Assembly: GCA_902608305.1 (NCBI GenBank)
Contig: CACLNK010000021.1
Span: forward strand, 1 to 16,696
Origin: an uncultured Pelagibacteraceae bacterium
GTDB lineage: Bacteria > Pseudomonadota > Alphaproteobacteria > Pelagibacterales > Pelagibacteraceae
Direction: 5' to 3'
DNA length: 16,696 bases
A program made the translations under genes and the position numbers. Numbering within the stretch: the stretch's first letter is position 1; every line of letters starts with the position of its first letter. The notes under the pieces were generated by a model. The model was given only the letters and a program-made list of their open reading frames with translations. It searched no databases and was not told the origin of the DNA. This document shows positions 13,923 through 16,696 of this stretch, in pieces.

Positions 13923-14951
13923 ATGAAAAAACATAAATTTACATACGAAAAAAGTGGCGTTAATATTAAGTCTGCTGATAATTTCGTTAAATTTATATCT
14001 AATATTTCATCAAAAAATAAAGGCAATAAAAAGTTTAACAATATAGGCGGTTTTGGATCTATTTCAGATATACCTAAAGATTTCAAAAGACCAAAAATTG
14101 TTGCTAGCACAGACGGAGTTGGTACAAAAATTGAAATAGCTAATATATTAAACAAATATGACACTATAGGCATTGATTTGGTTGCAATGTGCGTAAATGA
14201 TTTGATAGTTCAGGGGGCTAAGCCTTTATTATTTCTGGATTATATGTCTATCAACAAGATAGATTTGAAAAAACTTAAATCAATTATCAAAGGCATTGTG
14301 AAAGGATGCAAAATTTCAGGTTGTGAATTAGTCGGTGGAGAAACCGCAGAAATGCCAGGAACTTATGAAAAAGGAAAATTTGATATAGCTGGATTTTCAG
14401 TAGGTGTAGTAGATGAAAAAAAAATTTTAAATAAAAAAAAAATTGTAAAAGATAATTTAATTTTAGCAATTCCATCTAGTGGTGTTCATTCAAATGGATA
14501 TTCATTAATTAGAAACATACTTAATAAAAAAAAAATTAATTTAAAAAAAACAAAATTTCTTAAAAAAGAACTTTTAAAACCGACTAAAATTTATGTTAAA
14601 GAAGTTCTGAGTTTAATCAAAAAAAATCTTATAAATGGTTGTGCCAATATAACTGGGGGTGGGATTAGTGATAATATTAAAAGAATTATTCCTGACAGAT
14701 TAACAGCTAATATTAATTTAAATAAAATAAAAATTAAAAAAATATTTAGTTGGCTTAAAGAAAATAATATTGAAGATCAAGAAATGTTAAAAACATTTAA
14801 TTGCGGTGTTGGATTTTGTCTTATAATTGATCCCAAAAATTTAGATAAAGTTAAAAATTTTTTTTCTAGTGAATATAAACCATATGTTATAGGTAAAATT
14901 ATTTCAGGTAAAAATAAAATTAAACTGAATGAAAAAATTAATTGGTATTAA
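13923..14951 (+). CDS. purM: Phosphoribosylformylglycinamidine cyclo-ligase (AIR synthetase)
   Basis: PurM closes the imidazole ring of purines, turning FGAM and ATP into AIR. The 342 residues match the family's length. Landmarks are VASTDGVGTKIEIA (60-73), GIDLVAMCVNDL (83-94), GGETAEMPGTY (138-148), SSGVHSNGYSLIR (about 185-197) and NITGGGISDN further on. It is followed by purN with a 23-nt overlap, the usual purM-purN order. Coding A tracts of 8 to 10 bases occur around 14420-14550. The ATG at 13923 lies 11 bp from a divergent start, with no ribosome binding site visible. Confidence 0.97.
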   Translation: MKKHKFTYEKSGVNIKSADNFVKFISNISSKNKGNKKFNNIGGFGSISDIPKDFKRPKIVASTDGVGTKIEIANILNKYDTIGIDLVAMCVNDLIVQGAKPLLFLDYMSINKIDLKKLKSIIKGIVKGCKISGCELVGGETAEMPGTYEKGKFDIAGFSVGVVDEKKILNKKKIVKDNLILAIPSSGVHSNGYSLIRNILNKKKINLKKTKFLKKELLKPTKIYVKEVLSLIKKNLINGCANITGGGISDNIKRIIPDRLTANINLNKIKIKKIFSWLKENNIEDQEMLKTFNCGVGFCLIIDPKNLDKVKNFFSSEYKPYVIGKIISGKNKIKLNEKINWY

Positions 14952-15507
14952 AAAGACTAAAACTGCTGTTTTTATTTCTGGCAAAGGAAGTAATTTAGAA
15001 AATCTAATAAAATTTTCTAAAAAAAAAATTTCTCCAATTTCAATAGATTTAATTATTTCAAATACAAGTTATGCGAAAGGTTTAAAATATTCTAAAAAAT
15101 ATAATATTCAAAAAAAAGTAATTTTTTTTAAAAATAAAAAACTAACCGAAAAAAAAATTTTTAAAATTTTATTTAAAAAAAATATAAATTTAATTTGCCT
15201 AGCTGGATTTATGAAAATTTTATCAAAAAATTTTATTAAGAAATTTAAAGGAAAAATTATTAATATTCACCCATCATTACTTCCAAAATACAAAGGATTA
15301 AACACACATAAAAAAGCTATTGAAAATAATGATAAATATGCTGGCTGCTCAGTACATTTTGTAACAGCAAAACTTGATTCGGGTAAAATAATTATGCAAA
15401 AAAAAGTTAGAATAAAAAAAAATGATACAACTTATTCACTTTCAAGAAAAGTTCTAAAAAAAGAACATTTACTTTATCCGGCTGCTATAAAAAAAATTTA
15501 CAATTAA
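14929..15507 (+). CDS. purN: Phosphoribosylglycinamide formyltransferase
   Basis: PurN transfers a formyl group from 10-formyltetrahydrofolate to GAR, giving FGAR in purine synthesis. The 192 residues contain the substrate loop ISGKGSNLENL (16-26), then AGFMKIL (92-98) and the catalytic triad Asn112, His114 (INIHPSLLPKYKGLNTH) and Asp150 (LDSGK). All three are offset by six from E. coli N106, H108 and D144. ATG 14929 lies within the end of purM (23-nt overlap); no other Met precedes the active-site loop, so this start is favoured. Lys content is extreme even for this window. The stop shares bases with that of convergent ndk through TTAA (4-nt overlap). Confidence 0.96.
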   Translation: MKKLIGIKKTKTAVFISGKGSNLENLIKFSKKKISPISIDLIISNTSYAKGLKYSKKYNIQKKVIFFKNKKLTEKKIFKILFKKNINLICLAGFMKILSKNFIKKFKGKIINIHPSLLPKYKGLNTHKKAIENNDKYAGCSVHFVTAKLDSGKIIMQKKVRIKKNDTTYSLSRKVLKKEHLLYPAAIKKIYN

Positions 15508-15914
15508 TCTTTAAAGAAAAAATCAATTTCTATTTTTGCATTTTCTACGCTGTCAGAACCGTGTACAGAATTCTTATCTATAGAAATTCCATATTTTTTT
15601 CTTATTGTTCCTTCTTCAGCATCTTTTGGGTTGGTTGCTCCCATTAAATCTCTATTTCGTAATACGGCATTTTCATGCTCAAGTATCATAACTACAATTG
15701 GTCCAGATGATAAATATGCACATAAATCATTATAAAATGGCTTTGTTTCATGAACCTTATAGAATTGTTCTGCTTCTGATTTTGTTATATGTATTTTTTT
15801 ATCTTTGTGAATATTAAATCCTGTGTTCTTAAACATTTCTTTAATTTCATTTTCTAATTTTCTTTCGACTGCATCTGGTTTAATAATTGATAGCGTCTGT
15901 TCAATATTACTCAT
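15504..15914 (-). CDS. ndk: Nucleoside diphosphate kinase
   Basis: Ndk moves the gamma-phosphate of ATP onto nucleoside diphosphates through a phosphohistidine, balancing NTP and dNTP pools. The 136 residues are close to the usual length. The N-terminal SIIKPDAVER (9-18), LMGATNPKDAEEGTIR (90-105) and the active-site His118 in NSVHGSDS are present. The ATG lies inside the last codons of pepA (8-nt overlap), preceded by GAGG 6 nt upstream. Co-transcription with pepA is therefore likely. In other alphaproteobacteria holC often sits between pepA and ndk; here the two genes overlap, leaving no room for it. Confidence 0.97.
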   Translation of the reverse strand: MSNIEQTLSIIKPDAVERKLENEIKEMFKNTGFNIHKDKKIHITKSEAEQFYKVHETKPFYNDLCAYLSSGPIVVMILEHENAVLRNRDLMGATNPKDAEEGTIRKKYGISIDKNSVHGSDSVENAKIEIDFFFKD

Positions 15915-16696
15915 AGTTATCCTCTACAAATTTATTTAATAATCTTACACCATACCCTGTAGCACCACTTGGATTTAAAGCCCCTCCATATTTAGAAAAA
16001 GCCATTCCAGCTATATCAAGGTGGGCCCAAGGTGTTTTATTAATTATAAATCTTTGTAAAAATTGTGCTGCTGTTGTTGCGCCAGCACCTCCTACATAAT
16101 TTATATTTTGCATATCTGCAGTTTTTGAGTCCATAAGCTTGTCATAGTTTTTATGTAAAGGTAATCTCCATACTTTTTCATCAACCTTTGCTCCAGCATC
16201 AAAAATCTGTTTTGACAATTTGTCATCATTTGAAAAAAGTCCTGCATATTCAGATCCTAAACTAACAATTATAGCTCCTGTTAATGTAGCTAGATCTATC
16301 ATTAGTTGAGGTTTGAATTTTTTTTCTGTAAAAGTTAAAGCGTCTGCTAAAACTAATCTTCCTTCTGCATCAGTATTTAAAACTTCTATAGTCTTACCGC
16401 TGTATGATTTAACTATATCACCTGGTCTTTGTGCATTACCGCCTGGCATATTTTCGACAAGTCCCACAACTCCAACAGCATTTATTTTTGCTTTTCTTAT
16501 TGCAAAGTTTTTCATTAATCCAACTACTACAGCTGATCCTGCCATATCATATGTCATGTCTTCCATAAATTTTGCAGGTTTTAAAGATATGCCTCCTGTA
16601 TCAAAACAAACTCCCTTTCCAACAAATCCTAAAGGTTTTGATTTTGATTTAGAACCTTTCCATTCGATAGTCACAAGATAAGATCCTCTTATACTC
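15907..16696 (-). CDS. pepA: Leucyl aminopeptidase, M17 family (C-terminal part, cut by window edge)
   Basis: PepA removes N-terminal residues from peptides in the cytoplasm using two metal ions. The reading frame continues past base 16696 (upstream codons read SIRGSYLV), so the gene is incomplete at its 5' end. The GTG at 16674 is an internal Val, not a start. The visible 263 residues are the catalytic domain. They include VGKGVCFDTGGISLKP with the metal-binding Lys and Asp, DMTYDMAGSA with another Asp, VENMPGGNAQRPGD, the family signature NTDAEGRL with Asp, Glu and Arg, LATLTGA and AHLDIAG. All active-site residues expected in this part are present. It is followed by ndk with an 8-nt overlap. 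Confidence 0.95.
   Translation of the reverse strand, partial: SIRGSYLVTIEWKGSKSKSKPLGFVGKGVCFDTGGISLKPAKFMEDMTYDMAGSAVVVGLMKNFAIRKAKINAVGVVGLVENMPGGNAQRPGDIVKSYSGKTIEVLNTDAEGRLVLADALTFTEKKFKPQLMIDLATLTGAIIVSLGSEYAGLFSNDDKLSKQIFDAGAKVDEKVWRLPLHKNYDKLMDSKTADMQNINYVGGAGATTAAQFLQRFIINKTPWAHLDIAGMAFSKYGGALNPSGATGYGVRLLNKFVEDNYE

Noticed and set aside
13895..14173. Minus-strand frame opposite the start of purM
   Set aside because: It is antisense to conserved purM motifs and overlaps the DUF2066-like start; no independent support.
16313..16681. Plus-strand open frame opposite pepA
   Set aside because: It is antisense to the conserved catalytic domain of pepA and has no family-like motif; a shadow of the real gene.
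1..16696. tRNA, rRNA, CRISPR array, insertion sequence or prophage
   Set aside because: No cloverleaf, regularly spaced repeats, transposase motif or terminal inverted repeats were seen; practically all bases belong to housekeeping genes.

Overview
The window looks like a piece of a streamlined marine alphaproteobacterial chromosome of the SAR11/Pelagibacterales type. The DNA is very AT-rich, and the proteins are rich in Lys, Asn and Ile. Genes abut or overlap: by my boundaries only about 240 of 16,696 bases (roughly 1.4%) lie between genes. Several neighbourhoods are alphaproteobacterial in character: RNase E/PBP1A/RF2, aroQ-accB-accC, DUF2155 next to the NDUFA12 complex I accessory protein, hdaA beside purM-purN, and pepA-ndk. 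I see no tRNA, rRNA, CRISPR array, insertion sequence or phage gene, and no gene-free stretch longer than 112 bp.

Layout. From 3652 leftwards (minus strand) run mrcA (bifunctional PBP1A), prfB (release factor 2, with a +1 programmed frameshift) and the 5' end of an AsmA-like membrane protein cut by the window edge. A 96-bp divergent region separates them from an RNase E/G gene on the plus strand. That gene converges on the thiS-thiG thiazole pair (minus). Divergent from thiS, with only 16 bp between, runs aroQ-accB-accC (plus): shikimate pathway plus the biotin carrier and biotin carboxylase of acetyl-CoA carboxylase. These converge on a DUF2155 exported protein and NDUFA12 (minus). A 112-bp divergent region carrying an inverted repeat leads to a stand-alone protein resembling the C-terminal domain of B12-dependent ribonucleotide reductase (plus). 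It converges on aspS, hdaA and a putative DUF2066-like exported protein (minus; transcribed in the order DUF2066-like, hdaA, aspS). Eleven bp further, purM-purN (plus) converge on ndk and the 3' part of pepA (minus).

Most genes are core housekeeping: translation (prfB, aspS), RNA processing (RNase E/G), cell wall (mrcA), fatty-acid initiation (accB, accC), aromatic amino acids (aroQ), purine and nucleotide metabolism (purM, purN, ndk), replication control (hdaA), thiamine thiazole (thiS, thiG), respiration (NDUFA12) and peptide turnover (pepA).

I found no wholly new multi-gene system. The points most worth a second look are: the isolated, cysteine-poor RNR-like domain protein; the RNase E that lacks the zinc-link cysteines and has a short lysine-rich tail; the frameshift-encoded prfB start, which simple ORF calling truncates by 39 residues; the inverted repeat at 9443-9483; and the extreme compaction, with start codons 11 and 16 bp apart and terminator-like tracts made from lysine codons.
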